Assembly (NCBI GenBank): GCA_003485905.1
Contig: DNHK01000316.1
Location: 1-9,181 of the forward strand
Source of the DNA: Gammaproteobacteria bacterium
Lineage (GTDB): Bacteria; Pseudomonadota; Gammaproteobacteria; Arenicellales; Arenicellaceae
Direction: 5' to 3'
Length of the DNA: 9,181 nucleotides
Position numbers and translations under genes: made by a program. Below are positions 1 to 6,439 of this stretch, in pieces; positions within the stretch are counted from its first letter, which is position 1; every line of letters begins with the position of its first letter. Under the pieces are notes generated by a model, which worked only from the letters and a program-made list of their open reading frames with translations, searched no databases and had not been told where the DNA came from.

Positions 1-38
1 TAGCTCGTTCCTTACAACTCTCTTTTTATAACAAAGAC

Positions 39-65
39 TATGTGGTTTCTGAATATCGCCACATA
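39..65. repeat. Small perfect inverted repeat (7-bp arms) upstream of the terminator
   Basis: TATGTGG at 39-45 is exactly complementary to CCACATA at 59-65, with a 13-nt spacer. It could fold as a hairpin in the 3' end of the upstream transcript or act as a protein-binding dyad. Nothing in the surrounding 1-107 bases allows a confident gene call. One frame (3-148) stays open to a TAG at 146-148, but its last codons lie inside the terminator stem and T-tract. A repeat of this size can arise by chance. Confidence 0.3.
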
Positions 66-107
66 AGGATATTTTCTACTCGCCGGGGGAGGGCTCTGGC
101 AAGTAAC

Positions 108-147
108 CGGATTGGCGCCAAGTACCCGGCGCCAATCCGTTTTTTTT
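108..147 (+). terminator. Rho-independent terminator of an upstream gene
   Basis: A perfect 12-bp GC-rich stem (108-119 pairs with 128-139; arms CGGATTGGCGCC / GGCGCCAATCCG) with an 8-nt loop is followed at once by eight T residues (140-147). This is a classic intrinsic terminator reading on the plus strand. It closes whatever transcript enters from the left. It also means that the acyltransferase gene starting at 176 needs its own promoter, which must sit in or right after the T-tract. Confidence 0.9.
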
Positions 148-163
148 AGTGGGTAGAACGAGC

Positions 164-169
164 TACAAT
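164..169 (+). promoter_or_regulatory. Possible -10 element for the LpxD-like gene
   Basis: TACAAT (5 of 6 matches to TATAAT) lies between the terminator and the ATG at 176. Seventeen bases upstream of it is the terminator T-tract, which is a poor -35 (TTTTTT). If it is used, transcription would begin around 175-177, that is, at the ATG itself, giving a leaderless or nearly leaderless mRNA. That would fit the absence of a Shine-Dalgarno sequence in front of the gene. This rests on position and consensus only. Confidence 0.3.
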
Positions 170-175
170 GTCCGT

Positions 176-1240
176 ATGAGCACCACTATAAATATTAGCG
201 CTGCCGAGGTTATTTCTCTAGCCAGCGATTTTCTGTCTCCTTATAGCGAGCAATTTGACGGCACTAAGGTCATTCTAAAGATTGCCAATGCGGTTGACGG
301 TGATCAGCAAAGCTTGGTTTTTGTAGACTCTGAAGCCGCAGCACGTACTTTGCTTGAGTCATTTCCTGCTTTACTGATAACTACCGGCGCGCTGGCCGAT
401 TTGATTATTAGTCTGCATGATTCTGATGAACTGAATATTGCTATAACGGCTAACCCAAGGCTGTGCATGGCTTTGGTGCGTGCGCAAATCGATGATTACG
501 ATGCGACAGATTCAGAGTGGCCAGAAATTCATTCGAGTGCGCAGGTGCACGAGTCTTCTTTATTAGGTAAAGATGTTCGAGTAGGCCCGGGTGCAGTGAT
601 CGGTGCTAACGTTCGGATTGGTGACGGATCGATCATCCGAAGTAATTCGGTGGTTGAACACGATGCTGAAATCGGCAAGCAATGCATAATACATGCTGGT
701 GTTAATGTGGGTTATGCGTCTAAGTTGGGCGATAAAGTGACCGTAAAGGCTAATACCGTCATTGGTATGGAAGGTTTTGGCTTTGTACCGGATGAGAATA
801 AATATTTTCACCGAATGCCACATAGTGGGCGAGTGGTGATTGAAGATGATGTGGTCATTGGCGCTTTATGCAATATTGATCGAGGAACTTTGGGTGAGAC
901 CGTTATTCGAAGTGGTGTCCGTCTAGATGCCATGGTTCATATCGCACACAATGTAGAGATAGGTAGGGATTCGATTATCACTGCCCACTGCGTGATTGCG
1001 GGTAGCTCTAAGGTGGGGGATCGGGTCATGATGAGTGGTCAAACTGGAGTGCTAGACCATAAGTTTATTGCTGACGATACGGTATTTGTGCACCGGGCGG
1101 GGGTTACAGAGGATATTACAGAAGCCGGAATGTATGCAGGTATACCCGCGCAACCGTGGAAAAAGTACGTCAAGCAGTTAGGGCTGATGAAGCGACTAGA
1201 TCGCCTGGAAAAGCGCTTAAAAAGTCTTGAAGATAAATAA
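176..1240 (+). CDS. lpxD: LpxD-like UDP-3-O-acylglucosamine N-acyltransferase (probable paralogue)
   Basis: LpxD transfers a 3-hydroxyacyl chain from acyl-ACP to the 2-amino group of UDP-3-O-acylglucosamine, an early cytoplasmic step of lipid A synthesis. The 354-residue product (E. coli LpxD has 341) has a divergent N-terminal domain (about 1-115) that keeps the conserved NPR near 93-95. A left-handed beta-helix of hexapeptide repeats follows (about 120-310), and a charged C-terminal helix (KRLDRLEKRLKSLEDK) ends it. LpxD hallmarks are GMEGFGF (197-203), IDRG (234-237) and IAHNV (256-260), whose His258 matches the catalytic His. The usual DNQ before IAHN is here DAMVH, and TTIDRG is CNIDRG, so the substrate may differ. 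It lies outside the usual bamA-skp-lpxD-fabZ-lpxA cluster, which suggests a second copy or an acyltransferase for another amino sugar. I prefer ATG 176 to GTG 149, because 149 directly follows the terminator T-tract. No Shine-Dalgarno is visible. Confidence 0.85.
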   Translation: MSTTINISAAEVISLASDFLSPYSEQFDGTKVILKIANAVDGDQQSLVFVDSEAAARTLLESFPALLITTGALADLIISLHDSDELNIAITANPRLCMALVRAQIDDYDATDSEWPEIHSSAQVHESSLLGKDVRVGPGAVIGANVRIGDGSIIRSNSVVEHDAEIGKQCIIHAGVNVGYASKLGDKVTVKANTVIGMEGFGFVPDENKYFHRMPHSGRVVIEDDVVIGALCNIDRGTLGETVIRSGVRLDAMVHIAHNVEIGRDSIITAHCVIAGSSKVGDRVMMSGQTGVLDHKFIADDTVFVHRAGVTEDITEAGMYAGIPAQPWKKYVKQLGLMKRLDRLEKRLKSLEDK

Positions 1241-1322
1241 GTGGCTCTGCAGTTGTGTGCAGGAAGTTTTGTTGACCTGAATTATCGAAGCAAGGCATTG
1301 AATAACTTCCTTTGTGGATTGC

Positions 1323-1982
1323 ATGTTTAAAACACTATCGCTAATTGTTATTCCCCGGCTTTATGTATGGTTTACGTATCTCGTAATGTGTACCTGCAGA
1401 GTAAAGTGGTATGGCAATGATGTTATTGCCTCGATGCGGCAAAATAAGCAACCCTGGATTTGGTCTTGTTGGCACGATAATGTTGGTGTTGCTGTTTGGT
1501 CAGTAAGAGGCGAGAACATTCATATGTTGGCGAGCGATAGTAAGGACGGTGAATACATTGCTCGTGGTATTCGTGCTTTTGGTCATTCTACGGTCAGGGG
1601 TTCAAGCTCACGAGGTACTACTAAAGCGACACGTGGGTTGTTGCGGGCGCTGCAACGCAAACATAATGTTTCTATAACGCCTGACGGCCCAAGAGGGCCT
1701 AGATATAAAGCACAACCCGGGGCGTTATGGGTGTCCGTTATGGCCGATAGTCCGATTGTGCCCTATCATTTTGAAGCTAGCCGGCAATGGGAAGTTGATA
1801 GCTGGGATCGTCATAAAATTCCTAAGCCGTTTAGTACGGTGCACATATGTGTGGGGGAGCCATGGTGGGTTTCACGGGCTGAATTAAAGGCGAATTCGAA
1901 GATAGTATTGGCTGAGTTTGAACAACGCATGATGATCAATGCTAAGCGAGCACTGCGGCTTGCCGGTCGTCCTGAGGATTGA
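1323..1982 (+). CDS. DUF374 lysophospholipid acyltransferase-like protein
   Basis: This is a member of the DUF374 branch (PF04028) of the LPLAT acyltransferases, which use acyl-ACP/CoA at the inner membrane. The epsilonproteobacterial lipid A late acyltransferase LpxJ belongs to this branch. Counting from ATG 1323 (219 residues), there is a hydrophobic N-terminal stretch (about 5-25), a CWHDN block with the likely catalytic His (49-53), RGSSSRG (92-98), the family signature TPDGPRGPRYKAQPG (119-133) and SWDRHKIPKPFS (160-171). An upstream in-frame GTG at 1314 would add three residues. Neither start has a visible Shine-Dalgarno, so the start is uncertain by 9 bases. It lies 82 bases after the LpxD-like gene on the same strand and probably shares its transcript. 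The pairing points to acylation of lipid A or of a related glycolipid. The acceptor cannot be told from sequence. Confidence 0.85.
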   Translation: MFKTLSLIVIPRLYVWFTYLVMCTCRVKWYGNDVIASMRQNKQPWIWSCWHDNVGVAVWSVRGENIHMLASDSKDGEYIARGIRAFGHSTVRGSSSRGTTKATRGLLRALQRKHNVSITPDGPRGPRYKAQPGALWVSVMADSPIVPYHFEASRQWEVDSWDRHKIPKPFSTVHICVGEPWWVSRAELKANSKIVLAEFEQRMMINAKRALRLAGRPED

Positions 1983-2011
1983 GTTGTGTTGGGTGATTTG
2001 TGGCTAAGTTT

Positions 2012-3454
2012 TTATGTAGCCTTTTGTTCAGGGGCAGCTGATGCAAAGAATTTTTCTATAAGGGTTGTTGCGCCTATCAATGTGCTTAGTAACAACAATG
2101 GCCAGATAGGCATCATATACCGCACTAAACCTGCTTGCAGAAGTGCGACCAGTAAATAGTAACTCTGTATTGCAACGGCAATTACAAACAGTGGGGTAAT
2201 ATGCGACGGGATTTCTTTAGCGCGAAGCCAATACCTGACACCGTAGAAAATGTATGCAATGTTGAGTAGAAAAGAAAAATAGAGGAAGGGCTTAATAATG
2301 TAGGCTGCTGTTTGTCCAGATTCACCTAAATAGTATGGTGATTGCGAATTAGGCATCAGTTCTGAAGTGATATTTAGTTGGTCGTTATATTGTGCAGCAA
2401 AAGCCGGGGTCTGTAGTTCTCCTTGGGTCCATAGCGCATAGAAATTGACCGCAACGTCTTTTAAATATTCTCTCGTTGCCAGCATTAATAGTTCGCTGGC
2501 AAGTCGTGATTGAAAATCAGGTCGACTAAGATTGCTACCACTAAGTTCGAGCATTTTGTCCGCTTGTCTGAATCTTAGATAATCGTAGTAGTTGAGTGAG
2601 AATAGAAATTGGTAGTCCCAGTTATCGCTAAAGTATTTATTCTTAACCTCAATGGTATCAGCCAACTCTTGCTGCCAATATTTGATGGGTACTGGGTAGC
2701 TGGTTTTCTGAGGATCTACAGACATCAGACTAAATTTTCCGACTAGCTGGTTGCCCATAAAAGACTCTGTCGCTGTCGTACCGTGATTGGCGTAGCGGTA
2801 GATCATTCCTGAGGAAGTTACGATAGCGAAACCGGTCAGTAAAAATACAACATTTCTAAATATCGGTTTAGAAGTAGGCTTGTTCTTTTGAAAAATCTGA
2901 TTTAGCAACATCACGGCAGGTACACACAAGAGCGCCCACGCTGCACCCTTAATGAGAACCAGCCATGCGAGTAGAGCACCGGTTGCTGCCCAGTAGAATT
3001 TGCTATTGAGGTTTCTACGTAACTGGAAAGCGACAAAAACGTTTAGTGAGGAAAAAAACAGTGGTTCGCTGAGTACAGTGAAACAATAGCGAATGTATAG
3101 TGGGTGGAGACCGGCTCCGATAACTATTAACACACCAGCAATTGCGGAATCAGTAAAACATCGAACAGAATATCCGAGGAAGCAAAGTGAACTGATTAAT
3201 AACCCTAGTTGGTAGTATTGAATCCCGATTAATTCACGATCGAACAAACGAATGGCGTCTAAAAATAAAGGATAACCAGCGCCGCGAAATGCTTGAAAAT
3301 TTAGGTAACTACTACTATCTGGTACCAGTGATGGGATATTTGGGGGAACTGCGTACCAAAAGCTAAAAACACATAGGCCAAGCAGTCCTAATACAAGCGG
3401 GTATAGATGATAACGTGCAGCCCGTCGGTCGAGGTCCCAGAGATAACTAACCAT
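2012..3454 (-). CDS. Polytopic GT-C-like membrane glycosyltransferase
   Basis: The 480-residue protein has about ten hydrophobic segments: seven within residues 18-217 and three within 388-467. A long soluble loop (about 218-385) lies between them. Architecture and motifs resemble PMT/ArnT-type GT-C enzymes, which move a sugar from a polyprenyl-phosphate donor to an acceptor on the periplasmic side. The first loop holds PDSSSY (45-50, with Asp46) followed by RGAGYPLFL (57-65), and SEPLFF (129-134) occurs further on. It overlaps the preceding DPM1-like GT2 gene by 8 bases, which suggests translational coupling and a donor-synthase/transferase pair. The gene converges on the DUF374 gene with a 29-base gap (1983-2011) in which I see no terminator. 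The exact family and the sugar are not recognisable; a polymerase or flippase is less likely given the first-loop Asp and the GT2 partner. Confidence 0.7.
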   Translation of the reverse strand: MVSYLWDLDRRAARYHLYPLVLGLLGLCVFSFWYAVPPNIPSLVPDSSSYLNFQAFRGAGYPLFLDAIRLFDRELIGIQYYQLGLLISSLCFLGYSVRCFTDSAIAGVLIVIGAGLHPLYIRYCFTVLSEPLFFSSLNVFVAFQLRRNLNSKFYWAATGALLAWLVLIKGAAWALLCVPAVMLLNQIFQKNKPTSKPIFRNVVFLLTGFAIVTSSGMIYRYANHGTTATESFMGNQLVGKFSLMSVDPQKTSYPVPIKYWQQELADTIEVKNKYFSDNWDYQFLFSLNYYDYLRFRQADKMLELSGSNLSRPDFQSRLASELLMLATREYLKDVAVNFYALWTQGELQTPAFAAQYNDQLNITSELMPNSQSPYYLGESGQTAAYIIKPFLYFSFLLNIAYIFYGVRYWLRAKEIPSHITPLFVIAVAIQSYYLLVALLQAGLVRYMMPIWPLLLLSTLIGATTLIEKFFASAAPEQKAT

Positions 3455-4175
3455 TTCTAAACCGGTAAAAAGTTCTAATTGCTTTGAACCAATCCGCTAA
3501 GCCAATTTTTTTACCATCTGCCACTGTGCGTGGGTAGTACCTGATAGGTACTTCTTGAATACGAAGGCCTCCAGCCAAGACTTTGCAGGATAACTCATGA
3601 TCTAGTTCAAAGCCGGTGGTTACGAGTTCCATATTGCATAACAGCTGCGCTGGAAAGAGCTTGTAGGCCGTTACTGTGTCGTTGAGTAAACGGCCAGTGA
3701 ATAACCATGCAAAGAGGCTAATACTGCGGCCTCCTAAGTAGGCAGCCCAGCTTTGTTCTGGATGCTTGGCGTTGACAAGATTCTTTACAATGCCTTTGTC
3801 TAAATCTTTCATGTATCGACTGCCATATACGACGTCAATATCGCCATTTAGCACTGGAGGTAAAAGAACTAAATAGTCTTGGGGGTCGTATTCAAGATCA
3901 GCATCCTGAATTAGCACGAAGTCACCGTTGATAGATTCCAACCCCGTTCTTACCGCCTGACCTTTACCACCATTCACGGAATGATTTAATAGTCGCACAT
4001 CGGGAATGTTTGCTACGATTTCTGCGGTACGGTCTGACGAGCAATCATTTACAACAATAATTTCGAGTTTCAGGTCCAGTGGTGTGATATCTACTTTGCC
4101 AATGCGCTCAATTAGCTTACCTATATAGGCTTCTTCGTTATAGGCGGGGATGACAATTGACAGGGTTTTGCTCAA
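3447..4175 (-). CDS. DPM1-like GT2 glycosyltransferase (polyprenyl-phosphate sugar synthase)
   Basis: Enzymes of this GT2 subgroup (dolichyl/undecaprenyl-phosphate mannose or glucose synthase type) load a sugar from a nucleotide donor onto a polyprenyl phosphate at the inner membrane. The 242-residue protein shows SIVIPAYNEE (6-15), NDCSSDRT (43-50), NGGKGQAV (68-75), the metal-binding DAD (91-93), GSR (118-120), NDTVTAYKLF (165-174) and GFELDHELSCKVL (188-200) followed by VPIRYYPR and GKKI. There is no C-terminal membrane segment, so a partner membrane protein is expected; the overlapping downstream gene supplies one. The start is TTG at 4175: an in-frame TAA lies 18 bases upstream (4194-4196), no ATG or GTG lies between, and AGGA sits close in front of it. 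The donor sugar cannot be predicted. Confidence 0.88.
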   Translation of the reverse strand: MSKTLSIVIPAYNEEAYIGKLIERIGKVDITPLDLKLEIIVVNDCSSDRTAEIVANIPDVRLLNHSVNGGKGQAVRTGLESINGDFVLIQDADLEYDPQDYLVLLPPVLNGDIDVVYGSRYMKDLDKGIVKNLVNAKHPEQSWAAYLGGRSISLFAWLFTGRLLNDTVTAYKLFPAQLLCNMELVTTGFELDHELSCKVLAGGLRIQEVPIRYYPRTVADGKKIGLADWFKAIRTFYRFRNG

Positions 4176-4241
4176 TTTTCCTGCTCCGCGGAGTTATTAA
4201 ACTGTTGTTTTTGTTGTATTGCAGGGGGGAGACGGACCTGA

Positions 4242-4250
4242 ATTATATCA
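4242..4250 (-). promoter_or_regulatory. Extended -10 promoter for the leftward gene pair
   Basis: On the minus strand the sequence reads TGATATAAT, a perfect -10 hexamer (4247 down to 4242) preceded by the TGn extension. The best -35 at 17-bp spacing (TGGGTT) is poor, as is common for extended -10 promoters. The predicted transcript start is near 4235, giving a leader of about 60 bases before the TTG at 4175. Position and consensus are the only evidence. Confidence 0.55.
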
Positions 4251-4266
4251 CTGTACTTTCTGTTAA

Positions 4267-4278
4267 CCCAGAATTGGG
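4267..4278. repeat. Small dyad between the divergent promoters
   Basis: CCCA and TGGG flank a 4-base centre (4267-4278), overlapping the position of the -35 region of the leftward promoter and lying upstream of the rightward one. A dyad placed here could serve as an operator for divergent control, but arms of 4 bases are too short to exclude chance. Confidence 0.15.
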
Positions 4279-4314
4279 AAGTCAGAAATCGCAATGAGGT
4301 AACAAAGGTTCTCT

Positions 4315-4343
4315 TTGATGTTACTAGGCGGCTCTTCTACAAT
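4315..4343 (+). promoter_or_regulatory. Sigma-70-type promoter for the rightward operon
   Basis: TTGATG (4315-4320, 4 of 6 to TTGACA) and TACAAT (4338-4343, 5 of 6 to TATAAT) are separated by exactly 17 bases. Transcription would begin near 4350, about 50 bases before the leader ORF at 4402 and about 95 before the TTG of the first large gene. It is the best promoter match I find in this divergent region for the plus strand. Confidence 0.6.
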
Positions 4344-4390
4344 ACTTGCTATCTAATAGGTTGTTGAAGGCGCGATTGCTAAATTGAATA

Positions 4391-4395
4391 AGAGG
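4391..4395 (+). promoter_or_regulatory. Ribosome binding site of the 17-codon leader ORF
   Basis: AGAGG lies 6 bases before ATG 4402, an ideal Shine-Dalgarno distance. It supports real translation of the short ORF rather than a chance ATG. Confidence 0.45.
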
Positions 4396-4401
4396 TCGCA
4401 C

Positions 4402-4455
4402 ATGATAGCAATACGGAGGAAGCTGCAATTTAAGCGGTCGAGATTTGACAACTAA
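4402..4455 (+). CDS. Possible 17-residue leader peptide overlapping the next gene
   Basis: ATG 4402 opens a 17-codon frame ending in TAA (4453-4455), product MIAIRRKLQFKRSRFDN, with 6 basic residues and no match I recognise. It has a well-placed Shine-Dalgarno and lies downstream of a good promoter. It runs out of frame across the TTG (4445) of the large CofD-like gene and stops 8 bases past it. That arrangement would let terminating ribosomes re-initiate at the weak TTG start, a way to set the level of the first operon protein. It could instead be the true N-terminus of that protein if the read contains a one-base error, or it could be chance. No conservation data are available to me. Confidence 0.35.
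   Translation: MIAIRRKLQFKRSRFDN
4415..4420 (+). promoter_or_regulatory. Strong but misplaced Shine-Dalgarno (GGAGGA)
   Basis: GGAGGA is the strongest anti-16S match in the region, yet no ATG, GTG or TTG lies 5-10 bases after it. The TTG at 4445 is 24 bases away. It sits inside the leader ORF, so it may hold ribosomes for re-initiation at 4445, or the real start may be a non-standard codon. Confidence 0.3.
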
Positions 4456-6439
4456 TCAAAAAACCCTAGCAACCCCGTTGCGCGTAATTGTATTTACGGG
4501 CGGGCGAGGTTCGTCGTCTATCAGCAATCAATTGGTGGGCGTCGCAGGTGTAAAACTGCAGTTCATTATTAATGGCTATGACAATGGATTATCTACTGGA
4601 GAAGTTAGACGTTTCCTAGGCGATTCGTTAGGCCCATCTGATTTTCGTAAGAATGCGTCGCGGCTGGCTTTACTGCTCGCTAGCTGTCAACCTGAGCTGA
4701 TTACATTGCTAGACTTGCGATTGCCGGATCCCTGTAGCGATGCGGAGGCATTGACGTATTTGGGTGGTATCGATAGCGTGAATCTCGCAGACGGTGCTAT
4801 TGCGCAGAGTACCTTTGGCGATACTCTCAAAATCAATTTAGATGCGCTCACTAAAGAAACGCGTAAGGCGTTGGCGGCCCGAGTCGAACAGTTTCTTAGT
4901 TTCAAGCGTGCGGAAAGCCGTTCTTTTAAGTTTGCCGATTGTAGCTTGGGAAATATTATTTTTGCAGGCAGTTACTTGCTGAGAAAGAGAAAATTCAATG
5001 CTGCAGTGGCTGATTATTGCGCTTTGCTTGGCCTGCCTGACGATCTCATTTTAAATGTTACTGATGGTAAAAATGCATTTTTAGTCGCTAAAAATACGGA
5101 TGGGGGAATTTTGCAAGGAGAGGAAGACATAGTTGATGCCAATCGCCGAAATAAGATTGACAACATCTATTTACTCTCTCAATCCGATGCCGCTAAATTG
5201 GGCCAGCTAAAAGTATTAAAGGATAGGGCGTTAAAGTTAAGCCCTAAGGTCAAAGAATGCATAGCTGGTGCTGATTTGATTGTTTATTCGCCAGGAACGC
5301 AGCACTCCAGTCTGTTCCCCTCTTATATGACGCCTGGATTAGGTGAGCTACTCGCCGCCAATACTCGTGCATTAAAGTTATTGATTACAAATATTCATGA
5401 AGATTCTGAAATCGCGGGTGCGGCAGCTACTGATATTATTCAAAAGGCCCGGTATTACTTACAGGAGAAAAATACCAAGTCATTGCCCGAACCGGCCCTC
5501 ATTACCCACTACATTATCAATAGGCCTGAGCAAAACACTGCATCTGATAACTATATTCCGGAGGGTGAAATTGAGCGAATAGAGGACCCTCGTCAGGTGC
5601 GAATTAGTAATTTTGAGGATGGTGCTAGTGGGCAACACGATACCGGAAAAGTTTTATTACCATTTATCGACATGGCGCGTCGCCAAAAGCACAAACCACG
5701 GGTAGCGGTAGTATGTCTGGATACTACATCTATTAATAAAATTGTTCAGACGATACGTGAAATGCAGCGGGCGAAAATAGAATTGTACCCTTGTGACGTT
5801 ACTGTGTTTTACAGCAGTAATCGAGAAATCTCAGATAGTCTGGTTGCCGAAAGTGATTTGAGCCTTTGTTATGTTGCTCCATCGACGGACGGTGAAACAA
5901 ACAATCAGCAGTTAGTCGCGAAGGCTGTCGCTAGCGATCATGATTTTGTTTGTATGTTCGAGTCGTCAGGCATGTATTTTGGTAGCGATATCGTGGCATT
6001 GGTTGCCAATTTGAATCAGGAGAAGGTTGATGCGGTGTGGGGTAGCAGACGTTTGTCACTGACTGACATTCACCAATCCTATCGCTATCGGTATCGTTCC
6101 CATTTACTAAAAGGCAGTGTTAGTTATATTGGTAGTCACGTTTTGAGTTTGGCGTATCTGGTTTGTTATGGACGCTATATATCCGATACTTTATCTGGTT
6201 TGAAGTTGGTGAAGACTGAGCATCTGGACCGTAGCTCAGATTGGATCGATGATCCGAGTGCAAACCAGTATTTACTTGCAAGATTATTGCGATCTGATGG
6301 GCGATCGTTTGAAGTGCCGGTGGATTTTCTACCTATGTCTCCAGATCAGGTCTCTCGTACGGGTGCGATGGATGGAATTAGGGCGCTCAGAGTTATTGTT
6401 ATGCAGCGTATCAGAGCTATATTCAGCTCCAACGGATGA
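4445..6439 (+). CDS. YvcK/CofD-like domain fused to a degenerate GT2-like domain
   Basis: The protein has 664 residues. Residues 12-340 match the YvcK/CofD superfamily: TGGRGSSSI (18-26), NGYDNGLSTGEVRRFLG (43-59), GPSDFRKNASRLA (63-75), SLGNIIFAGSYL (167-178), GEEDIVDANRRNKID (225-239) and ADLIVYSPGTQHSSLFP (276-292). YvcK proteins bind UDP-sugars and influence envelope synthesis; CofD transfers a phospho-lactyl group from a guanosine diphosphate donor. After a linker (about 345-415), residues 416-664 resemble the DPM1-like GT2 encoded at 3447-4175: VDAVWGSRRLS (528-538), ISDTLSGLKLV (579-589), FEVPVDF (622-628). Where that GT2 has DAD this domain has ESS (506-508), and GGKG is lost, so the GT2 half is probably non-catalytic. 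A soluble, cytoplasmic protein is expected. The start is TTG 4445; the frame is open upstream only to a TAG at 4406-4408. It overlaps the next gene by ATGA. Function is not established. Confidence 0.82.
   Translation: MTTNQKTLATPLRVIVFTGGRGSSSISNQLVGVAGVKLQFIINGYDNGLSTGEVRRFLGDSLGPSDFRKNASRLALLLASCQPELITLLDLRLPDPCSDAEALTYLGGIDSVNLADGAIAQSTFGDTLKINLDALTKETRKALAARVEQFLSFKRAESRSFKFADCSLGNIIFAGSYLLRKRKFNAAVADYCALLGLPDDLILNVTDGKNAFLVAKNTDGGILQGEEDIVDANRRNKIDNIYLLSQSDAAKLGQLKVLKDRALKLSPKVKECIAGADLIVYSPGTQHSSLFPSYMTPGLGELLAANTRALKLLITNIHEDSEIAGAAATDIIQKARYYLQEKNTKSLPEPALITHYIINRPEQNTASDNYIPEGEIERIEDPRQVRISNFEDGASGQHDTGKVLLPFIDMARRQKHKPRVAVVCLDTTSINKIVQTIREMQRAKIELYPCDVTVFYSSNREISDSLVAESDLSLCYVAPSTDGETNNQQLVAKAVASDHDFVCMFESSGMYFGSDIVALVANLNQEKVDAVWGSRRLSLTDIHQSYRYRYRSHLLKGSVSYIGSHVLSLAYLVCYGRYISDTLSGLKLVKTEHLDRSSDWIDDPSANQYLLARLLRSDGRSFEVPVDFLPMSPDQVSRTGAMDGIRALRVIVMQRIRAIFSSNG

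Noticed and set aside
3..148. Open frame from the window edge to a TAG at 146-148
   Set aside because: Its last dozen or so codons lie in the terminator stem and T-tract and the residues match nothing I recognise; a real coding end there is unlikely, though a partial upstream gene ending earlier cannot be excluded.
149..175. GTG 149 as start of the LpxD-like protein (nine extra residues)
   Set aside because: It begins two bases after the terminator T-tract, so a transcript starting downstream of the terminator could hardly include a ribosome binding site; ATG 176 is more plausible.
563..823. Minus-strand open frame inside the LpxD-like gene
   Set aside because: It lies wholly inside a well-supported gene, has no family motifs, and is a shadow of the coding strand.
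1247..1270. Hairpin CTGCA/TGCAG followed by TTTT after the LpxD-like gene
   Set aside because: A 5-bp stem with few GC pairs, 8 bases before the only short T-run, is too weak for a terminator, and the next gene is on the same strand.
1272..1303. TTGACC ... TTGAAT as a promoter for the DUF374 gene
   Set aside because: The 20-base spacing and poor -10 make it unconvincing; read-through from the upstream gene is simpler.
1983..2011. Bidirectional terminator between the convergent genes
   Set aside because: The 29-base gap contains no inverted repeat or T/A tract of note.
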